In this document: one piece after another, positions 20,266 through 29,041 of the stretch
How the letters are laid out: every line of letters starts with the position of its first letter
How positions within the stretch are numbered: the stretch's first letter is position 1
Source: Mycolicibacterium neoaurum ATCC 25795
GTDB taxonomy: Bacteria > Actinomycetota > Actinomycetes > Mycobacteriales > Mycobacteriaceae
Length of the DNA: 64,000 bases
Assembly (NCBI RefSeq): GCF_000691525.1
Contig: NZ_JMDW01000010.1
Coordinates: forward strand, 369,155-433,154
Direction: 5' to 3'
Program-made: the position numbers and the translations under genes
Notes under the pieces: generated by a model
Database searches by the model: none
What the model was told of the DNA's origin: nothing
Seen by the model: the letters and a program-made list of their open reading frames with translations, nothing else

Positions 20266-21077
20266 AACGAGGTACGGAATTCCTTGACCGCGTCCATCAG
20301 TTCGGCGGCCCGCGACGCCACGGCGCGGTTCTCGAACTTGCCGTCCTCTTTGAAGTACGTGCCGACGACCGCGCCGTCGGCGATCGAAAGCTGTTCGGCC
20401 GCATTGTGGGCGCGCACACCGGTGTTGACGAAAACCGGTACCGCTCCGGCGTTGTCCTTCACCACCCGCAACGCCTGGGTGTCGGTGGACGCGCCGGCGG
20501 TCAGACCGGAGACGCAGATCGCGTCCGGCTTGGTCGCGAAGACGGTGGTGGCCGTGACCGAGGCCAGGTCCCGCTGGGCCAGATACACCGCGGACTCCGG
20601 AACGATGTTGAAAAGGAGCTTGACGCCCGCGCCGCCGATGCGGGCCCGGTGTCGGGCCACCTCACCGACGTTGGTGTCCCACAACCCGAAATCGCTGGCG
20701 TAGACGCCGGTGAAGATCTCCCGCACCCACTGCGCGCCGGTCGCGACCGCCAGGTCGATCGACGCCCGCCCGTCCCACAGCACGTTGACGCCGTAGGGCA
20801 CCGTGAAATCGCCGAGCAGCTCGCCGATCACCCGCGCCATCGTGATCGCCGTGATCGGTTCGGTCTTGGTCAGATAGGGCAGGCTGAACTCGTTGGAGAC
20901 CATGACGCCGTCGACACCGCCGGACTGCAGCGCATCCAGCTCCTGCTTGGCGCGCTCGACCACGGCCTTGATCCCGGCCGCCGAATCGAAACCGGGGTCA
21001 CCGGGCAGCGCGGCCAGGTGCAGCATGGCGATCACCGGCTTCTGCACGCCGAATACGTCATCGAGCCAACTGGTCAT
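20262..21077 (-). CDS. BtpA/SgcQ family protein
   Basis: A 271-residue TIM-barrel protein of the BtpA family: start VIAMLHLAALPGDPGFD, then GVDGVMVSNEFSLPYLTK, PYGVNVLWDGRASIDLA and DGAVVGTYFKEDGKFEN. The name comes from cyanobacterial BtpA, which affects photosystem I accumulation, but close relatives such as SgcQ occur in bacterial sugar operons and are presumed aldolase- or lyase-like. Here the context (IMPase, DeoR, FGGY kinase, SDR, ABC importer) supports a role in sugar catabolism. It overlaps the phosphatase gene by 4 bp and diverges from the kinase operon. The reaction is unknown. Confidence 0.85.
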   Translation of the reverse strand: MTSWLDDVFGVQKPVIAMLHLAALPGDPGFDSAAGIKAVVERAKQELDALQSGGVDGVMVSNEFSLPYLTKTEPITAITMARVIGELLGDFTVPYGVNVLWDGRASIDLAVATGAQWVREIFTGVYASDFGLWDTNVGEVARHRARIGGAGVKLLFNIVPESAVYLAQRDLASVTATTVFATKPDAICVSGLTAGASTDTQALRVVKDNAGAVPVFVNTGVRAHNAAEQLSIADGAVVGTYFKEDGKFENRAVASRAAELMDAVKEFRTSL

Positions 21078-21195
21078 GGGGATTGCCTCTCCGCTTCATG
21101 GGTTATCAGAGCTTCACGGGATGGAAGAGCGTCGCGTTCAGATGCGCTGGTGGGTTAAACCTATGTTACTTAATCACAGAAATCTAGGGGATATG

Positions 21196-21239
21196 CGTGA
21201 TTATTCGTGATTGACGCTCACCTATTGTGAGAATATAAC
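21196..21239 (+). promoter_or_regulatory. promoter and operator of the kinase–transporter operon
   Basis: TTGACG (21211–21216), 17-bp spacer and TATAAC (21234–21239) make a near-consensus sigma-A promoter. The spacer holds the inverted repeat CTCAC–CTATT–GTGAG (21217–21231), and CGTGATT is repeated at 21196 and 21206. The GTGATTGA sequence is shared with the deoR operator. The layout predicts repression by the DeoR protein, with a leader of about 52 bases. Confidence 0.65.
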
Positions 21240-21297
21240 AGAGTCAGTATTGTGGTCCCACCGCCACAAACACGCAGCGACCGACCGAAGGGATGGC

Positions 21298-22785
21298 ATG
21301 CCGGAGTTCACCATCGGCATCGATATCGGCACCACCGGCACCAAGACCGTGCTCGTCGACATCGCTCGCGCACGCATCATCGCCCAGGCGACCCACGAGA
21401 GCCGACTGTTCTCGGATGCGCCCGGCCACGCCGAGGCCGATCTCGCGCAATGGCTGCGAAACGTCCATGCCGGTATCCGCGAGGTGCTCGCCGAATCCGG
21501 TATCGGCAGCGACCGCATCGCTGCGTTGTCCACCACCGGCATGGTCCCGGCCGTCATCGCGGTCGACCGCGACGGCGCACCGGTACGACGGGCCCTGCTG
21601 CAGAACGATGCCCGCGCCACCGCCGAGATCGCCGAACTGAAGAACACCCTGGACGACGCGGACGTCCTGCGCGCGACCGGTTCGGCGATCACCCAGCAAT
21701 CGGTGGCGCCGACGGCACTGTGGCTGCAACACCACGAGCCGCAGCACTGGGCAGCCACCGCCCATCTCGTCGGCTCCTACGACTGGGTGTTGATGGCACT
21801 CGGCGCCCCCGCCCACGTCGAACTGAACTGGGCGCTGGAATCCGGGCTCGGCACCGTCGATGGCAAGCGCTTCGAACCGATGTACGTCGCGGCCGGGTTG
21901 TCTCCCGAGCTGGTGCCCCCGGTGCTGGCGCCAGGTAGCCAGGCCGGCGAACTGAGCGCCGCGGCTGCCGCGGCCACCGGACTGGAGGCCGGACTGCCCC
22001 TCATCGTCGGCGGCGCCGATCACGTCCTGTCGGCCTACGCCGCGGGTATCAACACCGCGGGCGACTGGCTGGTCAAACTCGGCGGCGCCGGGGACATCCT
22101 GGCCGCCGCCGACACCCCGGTCATCGACGCCCGGCTCTATCTCGACGCCCATCCGGTGCCGGGCCGGTGGCTGCCCAACGGATGCATGGCCACCAGCGGC
22201 AGCCTGATCCGCTGGTTCCAGACACTGTCCGGGGGCATCGACCTGGTCGCCCTCGACGACGAGGCCGACACCCGCAATCCGGCCGAAATCCTCTGCCTTC
22301 CCTACTTTCTCGGCGAGAAATCCCCGCTGCACGATCCCGATCTGCGGGGCGCCTTCGTCGGTCTGGACCTGGCTCATACCCGCGCCGACATGTACCGCTC
22401 GGTGCTGGAGGCCATCGCATTCGGCTTCAAGCACCACACCGAGGTCTTCGCCGCCATGGGAGTGCGGTTGCAACGTGCGCTGGTGACCAACGGCGGCAGC
22501 AAATCGGTGCTGTGGAAGCAGATCCTCGCCGATGTCCTCGACACACCGCTGTCCCCCGTCGTCGGGCACCCCGGTGCCTCGCTCGGTGCGGCCGTCATCG
22601 CCGCCGTCGGCACGGGATTGTTGGACGGCTGGGACAGCACCGCGACGTTCCAGACCCTCGGCGAGCCCGTTGTCCCCAACCCGCGGAACGTCGACCGCTA
22701 CGCCGAGGCCTACACCCAGTGGCGCGAACTCGGCGACGTGCTCACCCCGATATCCCATCGCATCGCCCGAAAGGCCCGGCCATGA
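21298..22785 (+). CDS. FGGY-family carbohydrate kinase (xylulokinase-like)
   Basis: A 495-residue sugar kinase of the FGGY family. The N-terminal phosphate loop IGIDIGTTGTKTVLVD, the FGGY-N core, the ATP-site glycine segment LVKLGGAGDIL and the C-terminal LVTNGGSKSVLWKQI are present. Family members phosphorylate xylulose, ribulose, gluconate, glycerol or tetritols; the sequence alone does not fix the substrate. ATG 21298 has an AAGGGA ribosome site and is preferred to the longer open frame starting inside the promoter. It overlaps the dehydrogenase gene by 4 bp. Confidence 0.88.
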   Translation: MPEFTIGIDIGTTGTKTVLVDIARARIIAQATHESRLFSDAPGHAEADLAQWLRNVHAGIREVLAESGIGSDRIAALSTTGMVPAVIAVDRDGAPVRRALLQNDARATAEIAELKNTLDDADVLRATGSAITQQSVAPTALWLQHHEPQHWAATAHLVGSYDWVLMALGAPAHVELNWALESGLGTVDGKRFEPMYVAAGLSPELVPPVLAPGSQAGELSAAAAAATGLEAGLPLIVGGADHVLSAYAAGINTAGDWLVKLGGAGDILAAADTPVIDARLYLDAHPVPGRWLPNGCMATSGSLIRWFQTLSGGIDLVALDDEADTRNPAEILCLPYFLGEKSPLHDPDLRGAFVGLDLAHTRADMYRSVLEAIAFGFKHHTEVFAAMGVRLQRALVTNGGSKSVLWKQILADVLDTPLSPVVGHPGASLGAAVIAAVGTGLLDGWDSTATFQTLGEPVVPNPRNVDRYAEAYTQWRELGDVLTPISHRIARKARP

Positions 22786-23570
22786 CCACCCTCGACAACT
22801 CCCCCGACAACCAGACCGCCGTCGTCACCGGCGCCGGATCGGGGATCGGCCGGGCCATCGCCACCACCCTCGCCGAGCGTGGATGGCGAGTGGTGGTCTC
22901 CGATATCGATGCCTCGGCCGCCGAACAGACCCGTGCCGGTCTCACCGGATCCGGGCACGAGGCGGCCCGCCTCGACGTCACCGATGCCGCCGCCGCCACC
23001 GCACTGGCCGATGATGTCGCCGCCCGCCTCGGCCTGCACGCGTGGGTCAGCAATGCCGGTATCTCGGCGATGGCCCGCTTCGTCGACGTCTCGATCGAAC
23101 AGCTCGACCGCAGCCTGGACATCAATCTCAAGGGTGTGTTCCTGTGCGGGCAGGCCGCCGCCAGGGCGATGATCCGCACCGGAGTCCACGGCACGATCGT
23201 CAACACCGCGTCCATGGCCGCCAAACAGGGCCGGGTGCCCTTCCTCGCCGACTATGTGGCCTCCAAGTTCGGCGTGCTCGGCCTCACCCAGGCGATGGCC
23301 TTCGAACTGGCGGCCAACGACATCACGGTCAACTGCGTCTGTCCCGGCTTCGTCGCCACCCCGATGCAGAGTCGTGAACTGGAGTGGGAGGCCACCCTCA
23401 GCGGCTCCACCCCCGACGGTGTCCGGCAGTCCTGGATCGACGCGACCCCGCTGGGCCGTCTGCAGACCCCCGACGACGTGGCGCGTGCGGTGGCCTTCCT
23501 GGTCTCCGAGGATGCCCGATTCATCACCGGAGAAGCACTGTCCGTCAACGGCGGTGCCTATATGGATTGA
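22782..23570 (+). CDS. short-chain dehydrogenase/reductase (polyol dehydrogenase-like)
   Basis: A 262-residue classical SDR. It has the cofactor motif TGAGSGIGRAIA near residue 20, the NAG motif in WVSNAGIS, and the catalytic Ser-Tyr-Lys triad in NTASM and YVASK. It is predicted to oxidise a polyol to a ketose using NAD(P)+, feeding the kinase encoded just upstream. ATG 22782 overlaps the kinase stop (ATGA), so translation is coupled. The specificity is inferred from context. Confidence 0.88.
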   Translation: MTTLDNSPDNQTAVVTGAGSGIGRAIATTLAERGWRVVVSDIDASAAEQTRAGLTGSGHEAARLDVTDAAAATALADDVAARLGLHAWVSNAGISAMARFVDVSIEQLDRSLDINLKGVFLCGQAAARAMIRTGVHGTIVNTASMAAKQGRVPFLADYVASKFGVLGLTQAMAFELAANDITVNCVCPGFVATPMQSRELEWEATLSGSTPDGVRQSWIDATPLGRLQTPDDVARAVAFLVSEDARFITGEALSVNGGAYMD

Positions 23571-23622
23571 GTTATCCCGTTCCCGTACCCACTCGATCCA
23601 CGCGGACAAAGAGAAGAGGACC

Positions 23623-24921
23623 ATGAAAATTCCAACCTTGCGCTGGTTGCCAGCGATCATCGCCGCCACCAGCCTCACCCTCGCCGGCTGCGCAGGCAGC
23701 GGTGGTTCCGGCGAGCAGACCTCCTCCGGCGTGGGCGATGTGCCCACCGACACCAACGCCACCGTGCGGGTGCTGATGGAGAACGTGCCGGATACCGACA
23801 TCGTCAAAGGCCTTGTCGGACAGTTCAACCAGAAGTACCCCGATATCAAGGTCGAGATCGAGACCATGACCTTCGATCAGATGCGCGACCGGCTGGTGTC
23901 GTCGTTCCAGGCATCCGAGCCCGCCTACGACCTGATCGTGGTGGACAACCCGTGGATGGACGATTTCGCCGACGCCGGCTTCCTCGAGCCGCTGAACGAC
24001 CGCATCGCCGCCACCACCGACTATCGGCCGGACGATTTCTTCGACTCGCTCACCGCGATCACCGATGTCGAGGGCACCACCTACGGGGTGCCGTTCTACA
24101 ACTACGCGCTCGGCTACATCTACAACACCGGTGATCTCACCTCCGCCGGGCAGAGCGTGCCCACCGATCTGGACGCCCTGGTCTCCACCTCGCAACGGCT
24201 GAAGACCCCCGAGCGGGCCGGTATCGCGATGCAACCGCAGCGCGGTTACAAGATCTTCGAGGAATGGGCCAACTGGCTGTTCGCCGCGGGCGGCTCGATC
24301 TACGGTGCCGACGGCAAGCCCACCCTGGACACACCCGAGGCCGCCCGGGCGTTGGAGGCCTATATCGAGACCTACCGGACCGCCGCACCGGCCAACAGCC
24401 TGTCCTGGGGCTTCGACGAGGCGTTCCGTTCGGTCTCGGGTGGCAACGCCGCATCGATGATCGGTTACAACTGGAACCTGCCCGCGCTCAACGATCCCGA
24501 GGGTGCCTCCGGACCGCGGGCCGGCCAGTTCGCGCTGGCTCCGATCCCCGGCGGCAAATCCGCACTCGGATTGTGGAGCTGGGCCATTCCCGCCAACTCC
24601 GGTGCCGCCGACGCGGCCTGGGCGTTCGCGTCCTGGGTGACCTCGCCGGATATCGACGCCGAACGCGTCGCCGATGGTGGTGCGGTGGTCCGGCAGAGCT
24701 CGCTGACCAACCCGAAGGTGCTGTCCGACGGTTATGGTGCGGACTACTACAAGACGGTCGGCGAGATCCTGGCCGATGCGTCCCCGCTCACCCAGGGCAA
24801 GGGCGGCGAGGAGATGATCCAGGCCGTCGGCACCGAGCTCAACGATGCCGCCGCCGGGAACAAGAGCGTCGCCGACGCCCTGCGTGACGCGCAGGCAGCA
24901 GCGGAGCGGATCCAGCAGTGA
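23623..24921 (+). CDS. sugar ABC transporter solute-binding lipoprotein
   Basis: A 432-residue extracellular binding protein of the sugar (family 1) class. The N-terminus is a lipoprotein signal with lipobox LAGC (TSLTLAGCAGSGGSG). The mature part has typical features such as NQKYPDIKVEIETMTFDQM and a C-terminal lobe rich in Trp/Tyr near MIGYNWNLPALND. It presents the substrate to the two permeases encoded downstream. The ATG follows GAGAAGAGGA; the longer frame upstream overlaps the SDR gene. Confidence 0.92.
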   Translation: MKIPTLRWLPAIIAATSLTLAGCAGSGGSGEQTSSGVGDVPTDTNATVRVLMENVPDTDIVKGLVGQFNQKYPDIKVEIETMTFDQMRDRLVSSFQASEPAYDLIVVDNPWMDDFADAGFLEPLNDRIAATTDYRPDDFFDSLTAITDVEGTTYGVPFYNYALGYIYNTGDLTSAGQSVPTDLDALVSTSQRLKTPERAGIAMQPQRGYKIFEEWANWLFAAGGSIYGADGKPTLDTPEAARALEAYIETYRTAAPANSLSWGFDEAFRSVSGGNAASMIGYNWNLPALNDPEGASGPRAGQFALAPIPGGKSALGLWSWAIPANSGAADAAWAFASWVTSPDIDAERVADGGAVVRQSSLTNPKVLSDGYGADYYKTVGEILADASPLTQGKGGEEMIQAVGTELNDAAAGNKSVADALRDAQAAAERIQQ

Positions 24922-24970
24922 CCGTAGGGAATCCGGCGGTCACGACCGGCATGCGGCGGGGGTGGCACCG

Positions 24971-25840
24971 ATGAGTTTCACGCGTGGCATGTTGATGCCA
25001 CTGCTCGCCCTGTTCGCCGTGGCCGTCGGGTTCCCGCTCTGCTACGCGGCGTATCTGTCAGTGACCGACTACAAGCTGACCGATCGCGGCCAACCCGACT
25101 TCGTCGGTACCGCCAACTTCACCTCCGCCCTGTCCAATTCGGCGTTCTGGGAGGCCTTCGCCACCACCGGCGGCTACGTGCTGATCGCCGTCAGCGCCGA
25201 ACTGGTGCTCGGTTTCGCCCTGGCGTTGGCCCTGCATCAGCAGCGCTGGGCCAAGGACCTGTCCCGGGCCATCGTGCTGGCGCCGATGTTCATCACCCCC
25301 ATCGCCGTCGGCCTGATCTTCCGTTTCCTGCTCAACGATCAGATCGGTGCTGTCCCGGCGCTGTTGCACGCCGTCGGTGCCGACTACGACTTCTTCGGCG
25401 CCGGAAAGGCCTTGCTGACACTGGCCTTCATCGATGTCTGGCAGTGGACGCCGTTCATGGTGCTACTGATCCTTGCCGGACTGGAATCCATGCCCAAGCA
25501 ACCCATGGAGGCCGCCAAGGTGGACGGGGCCGGTCCGGTGTACCGGTTGCGCAGGGTGCTCATCCCGATGCTCGCCCCGGTACTCACGGTGGCGGTGCTG
25601 TTGCGTGGCCTGGACGCACTGCGGGTGTTCGAGTACGTCTACGCCACCACCCGCGGCGGGCCGGGCACCGAAACCCAGACCCTGCAGTTCTACATGTACC
25701 TGGAGGGCATCCAGTTCTTCCGGCTGGCCCAGGCCAGCGCGATGGCCTTCATCGTGCTGGTGCTCGTGCTGGCCGTCATCGTGGTGGCCTTCCGCGCCAT
25801 GGAGCGCAACCGCGCGGCCGAGAGGAGTGCGGCCCGATGA
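24971..25840 (+). CDS. sugar ABC transporter permease (MalF type)
   Basis: A 289-residue membrane protein with six hydrophobic segments and the permease EAA loop EAAKVDGAGPVYRLRRVLIP, which contacts the ATPase. ATG 24971 begins the first natural membrane segment; the open frame upstream overlaps the binding-protein gene. It overlaps the next permease by 4 bp. Together with the second permease it forms the membrane channel of the importer. Confidence 0.93.
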   Translation: MSFTRGMLMPLLALFAVAVGFPLCYAAYLSVTDYKLTDRGQPDFVGTANFTSALSNSAFWEAFATTGGYVLIAVSAELVLGFALALALHQQRWAKDLSRAIVLAPMFITPIAVGLIFRFLLNDQIGAVPALLHAVGADYDFFGAGKALLTLAFIDVWQWTPFMVLLILAGLESMPKQPMEAAKVDGAGPVYRLRRVLIPMLAPVLTVAVLLRGLDALRVFEYVYATTRGGPGTETQTLQFYMYLEGIQFFRLAQASAMAFIVLVLVLAVIVVAFRAMERNRAAERSAAR

Positions 25841-26652
25841 CACGGTTCCGCCCCTTGGAGACCCTGCGGCTGGCATTCCTCACCGCGGCGTTCATCTTCG
25901 TGCTCTTCCCCATCGCCTGGGTTGCGCTGGCCAGTTTCAAGACACCCGAGCAGATGTCGGAACCCTTCCTCATCGCCTTCACCCCCAACCTGGCCAACTG
26001 GCAGGCGGTGTTCGACTCTGGGGTGTTCGCCGCGGCGGGACGCAGCGCGCTCGTCGGTGTGATCACCGTGGCGATCAGCCTGGTGGTGGGCAGCATGGGC
26101 GCCTACGTGATCGCCAAGTACCGCGCGGGCGGATCGCTGACACGCTTCGGTATGCTTGCCGCGCAGGTGGTTCCACCCGCGGTCATGGTGTTCCCGTTCC
26201 TGACCATGGCGCATGCCCTGCGATTGACCGACACCATCGTCCCGGTCATCTTCGCGCATCTTTCCTTCGTGTTACCGCTGGTGACCTGGTTCCTGATCGG
26301 GTTCTTCGAGGCGGTGCCCGCCTCGTTGGAGGAGCAGGCCCGGGTCGACGGCTTCACCCGCTGGCAGGCCTTCCGGATGGTGGTCCTTCCGCAGGTGTAC
26401 CCGGGAATCGGCGCGGCAGGAATCTTCGGTTTCACGCTGTCCTGGAACGACCTGTTCTATGGGTTGATCCTGGCACCCGGGAACGCCGCGATCCTGCCGG
26501 TGGCGATCGCGAATTTCAACACGTTCCGCGGTGTTCAGATCGGCACCATGAGCGCGGCGATCATGATTGCGATCATCCCGGTCGTGATCGCGAGCTTCTT
26601 CATCCAGCGACGCCTGGTCCAGGGGATCAGCGGCGGCGCGGTCAAGTACTAG
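25837..26652 (+). CDS. sugar ABC transporter permease (MalG type)
   Basis: A 271-residue permease with six hydrophobic segments and the EAA-type loop EEQARVDGFTRWQAFRMVVL. Position, size and the conserved C-terminal region (IQRRLVQGISGGAVK) match MalG-class subunits of carbohydrate importers. It overlaps the MalF-type gene by 4 bp and is followed after 21 bp by the ATPase gene. Confidence 0.93.
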   Translation: MTRFRPLETLRLAFLTAAFIFVLFPIAWVALASFKTPEQMSEPFLIAFTPNLANWQAVFDSGVFAAAGRSALVGVITVAISLVVGSMGAYVIAKYRAGGSLTRFGMLAAQVVPPAVMVFPFLTMAHALRLTDTIVPVIFAHLSFVLPLVTWFLIGFFEAVPASLEEQARVDGFTRWQAFRMVVLPQVYPGIGAAGIFGFTLSWNDLFYGLILAPGNAAILPVAIANFNTFRGVQIGTMSAAIMIAIIPVVIASFFIQRRLVQGISGGAVKY

Positions 26653-26673
26653 ACAAGCGAGGTTGCATTACCC

Positions 26674-27729
26674 ATGGCATCGGTGACGTTCACAGGAGTC
26701 GGCAAGTCCTACGGGTCGGCCACGGTCGTCTCGGATCTCGATCTGGAGCTGACCGACGGCAGCATGACCGTCCTGGTCGGCCCGTCGGGGTGCGGTAAGA
26801 CCACCTCGCTGCGCATGCTTGCCGGCCTGGAACAGGTCAGCAGCGGCACCATCCACATCGGCGACCGGGATGTCACCCACCTGGAGCCCAAGGACCGCGA
26901 TATCGCGATGGTGTTCCAGAACTACGCGCTCTACCCGCATCTGACGGTGCGGGAGAACATCGCTTTCCCGTTGCGCGCCAAGAAGGTCGGCCGTGACGAG
27001 GCGCTGCGCCGGGCCGACGAGGTCGCCGCATCGCTCGGTCTCGGCAAGCTCGTCGAACGCAAGCCCAAGGATCTGTCCGGGGGTCAGCAGCAGCGCGTCG
27101 CCATCGGCCGGGCCATCATCCGCGAGCCCGCGGTATTCCTGTTCGACGAGCCGCTGAGCAATCTGGATGCCAAGCTGCGGGTGGAGACCCGCACCGAATT
27201 GCTGCGCCTGCAGCGCAAATTGGGTATCACCTCGCTGTATGTCACCCATGACCAGGAAGAGGCGATGACGCTCTCGGACCGCATCGTGGTGATGCGCGAG
27301 GGTCGCATCGCCCAAGCCGGGCCGCCCGCGGAGGTCTACCGGCGGCCGGCGGACACCTTCGTGGCCACCTTCGTCGGCAGCCCGAAGATGAACCTGATCG
27401 ACGGCGCGGTGACCGGCGGACAATTGCGCACCGGTGCCGGCATGCGGATCGATGTCGGTGGACCGGATGCGGCCGCGGTCACCATCGGGGTGCGTGCCGA
27501 CGATCTCGTCCTGACCCCGGACACGCAGTCCTCGGTGGTGGTCGAACTCGTCGAACTGCTTGGGCCACGGGCCATCGTCACGCTGCGCGCCGCCGATCAG
27601 CAGTTGACCAGTGTGGTCGATGCGGCGGCCCTGAGCGATATCCCGGTCGGCACGCCCGTCGCCCTGTCGGCCCGGGATGTGCACCGGTTCGACGTGCAGA
27701 CCGGTGTCCGTCTCGCCGACTCGGCGTGA
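26674..27729 (+). CDS. sugar ABC transporter ATP-binding protein (MalK/UgpC type)
   Basis: A 351-residue ATPase with Walker A GPSGCGKTTSLRML, signature LSGGQQQRVAIGRA, Walker B FLFDEPLSNLDAKLR and switch VTHDQEEAM. The last 110 residues form the regulatory OB-fold (TOBE) domain found in MalK-class ATPases. It completes the importer. Its TGA stop abuts the stop of the converging MmcQ-like gene (sequence TGATCA). Confidence 0.95.
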   Translation: MASVTFTGVGKSYGSATVVSDLDLELTDGSMTVLVGPSGCGKTTSLRMLAGLEQVSSGTIHIGDRDVTHLEPKDRDIAMVFQNYALYPHLTVRENIAFPLRAKKVGRDEALRRADEVAASLGLGKLVERKPKDLSGGQQQRVAIGRAIIREPAVFLFDEPLSNLDAKLRVETRTELLRLQRKLGITSLYVTHDQEEAMTLSDRIVVMREGRIAQAGPPAEVYRRPADTFVATFVGSPKMNLIDGAVTGGQLRTGAGMRIDVGGPDAAAVTIGVRADDLVLTPDTQSSVVVELVELLGPRAIVTLRAADQQLTSVVDAAALSDIPVGTPVALSARDVHRFDVQTGVRLADSA

Positions 27730-28068
27730 TCAGGAGTCCTCTAGATCGGTGAGCCTGCCGGGGGCCGCCTGCCGCCACGAATCGGTCAGGATGTCGTGCA
27801 GTTCCTGCGGGTCGTCCAGGGCGTCCAGCCGAACCCGGACCCACGCCGACGCCGCTTCGTGCGGCGGCACCCAGAACTTGTGCGGCTCGGCGGCGATCAG
27901 CTCCTCGCGGTCGAACCGCGGGCAGCGCACCGCAATTGACGTCTGATCGTCGGGGATGGTGAGGAACATCTTGCCCGCCACGTCGAAGGTGGGGTGCCCC
28001 CAGCGCTCCTTCTCGACGGTCTCGGGCAGCGATAGCGCCACACGCTGCACATCATCGGCATCGAACAC
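27730..28068 (-). CDS. MmcQ/YjbR family DNA-binding-fold protein
   Basis: A 112-residue MmcQ/YjbR (CyaY-like fold) protein: VALSLPETVEKERWGHPTFD, then AGKMFLTI, the tryptophan motif SAWVRVRLDAL and a basic C-terminus. GTG 28068 is selected because it begins the conserved sequence; the longer frame overlaps the ATP-grasp gene in another phase. The family is widespread and its function is not settled. It lies 16 bp downstream of the ATP-grasp gene on the same strand. Confidence 0.8.
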   Translation of the reverse strand: MFDADDVQRVALSLPETVEKERWGHPTFDVAGKMFLTIPDDQTSIAVRCPRFDREELIAAEPHKFWVPPHEAASAWVRVRLDALDDPQELHDILTDSWRQAAPGRLTDLEDS

Positions 28069-28084
28069 GGCGATCCGATCGCGG

Positions 28085-29023
28085 TTAGCGGTCCCGGTGC
28101 GACAGCGGACCGAGACCCAGTCGCTGCAGAGCGGATTCGACACCGAGCGCGTATTCGCGTTCGGCACGCTGCTTTTCGGCCGCCGGGAGCTGACGGAAGC
28201 CCAGCGAGGGCTCGACCAGTTCCAATTCCAGCAGTCGAGGATCCTCGGCGCCGCCGATGACATCGACCCTGGCGTAGAGCAGTTCCCCGGCAGCGATGCC
28301 GAACCGGTGGGTGGCCGCGGCCACCGCGGCATGTCCGAGCTCCCACACCTCCTCGGCCGGATCGGCAGAACCGAGCTTCTCGGCCGCGAACGTGCCGGTC
28401 TCCTCGAACTCGGGCTCCCGCCCGGCGGGCGGCAGGATCGGACCCTTGGTGAAGGCGTGCGACGGTTGGCCGTTGAGGAAGACCAGCGCGGTCTCACCGA
28501 CGGCGATGCGCGGGTCGTAGGGCTGCACCAGCACGGCGCGGTCCTCGGCCTGCAGTCGAGCGGCGTGTGCCAGCGCGGATCCGGCGTCGACGAACCGCTG
28601 GGCACCTGCCGAACCGGCACCGACGGCGGGTTTGACCACCACCTCGCCGTCGGGCACCCGGACCGTCTCCTCGGCGGCGAAGTAGCTCGTCGGCACGATC
28701 GGCAACCCGTCGCCGGCCAGGTCCAGCAGATAGTGCTTATCGGTATTCCAGGCGACCATGTCCGGCGGGTTCAGCAGATTGCGCACCGCACGGGTCCAGG
28801 TCAGGAACTCGCCGATGCGCTCGGTGTAGTCCCATGTGGCGCGCAGCACAACCAGGTCGGCCTCCAGGGTCGCCGGGTCGTCCCAGGCACACCACCGCAC
28901 ATGCAGGCCGCGCCCGCGCAGCGCGCTGACCAGCCCGTCGTCATCACTGTCCCCCTCGGGCAGGGCAGCACAACTGGCGAGCACGATGCGCGGATGGAAG
29001 AGATCAGGCCGGGCGAGCTTCAC
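28085..29023 (-). CDS. ATP-grasp domain protein
   Basis: A 312-residue protein of ATP-grasp type. The central segment GEVVVKPAVGAGSAGAQRF is a typical ATP-grasp nucleotide loop, followed by AVLVQPYDPRIAVGETALVF and the acidic metal-binding end ARVDVIGGAEDPRLLELELVE. Such enzymes usually form amide or ester bonds through acyl-phosphates; the substrate is unknown here. GTG 29023 is preferred because an upstream ATG (29047) would overlap the divergent qor gene. The same pairing occurs next to qor in M. tuberculosis, where the neighbour is probably Rv1455. Confidence 0.75.
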   Translation of the reverse strand: MKLARPDLFHPRIVLASCAALPEGDSDDDGLVSALRGRGLHVRWCAWDDPATLEADLVVLRATWDYTERIGEFLTWTRAVRNLLNPPDMVAWNTDKHYLLDLAGDGLPIVPTSYFAAEETVRVPDGEVVVKPAVGAGSAGAQRFVDAGSALAHAARLQAEDRAVLVQPYDPRIAVGETALVFLNGQPSHAFTKGPILPPAGREPEFEETGTFAAEKLGSADPAEEVWELGHAAVAAATHRFGIAAGELLYARVDVIGGAEDPRLLELELVEPSLGFRQLPAAEKQRAEREYALGVESALQRLGLGPLSHRDR

Positions 29024-29041
29024 ACGTGGATGATAGGGGGT

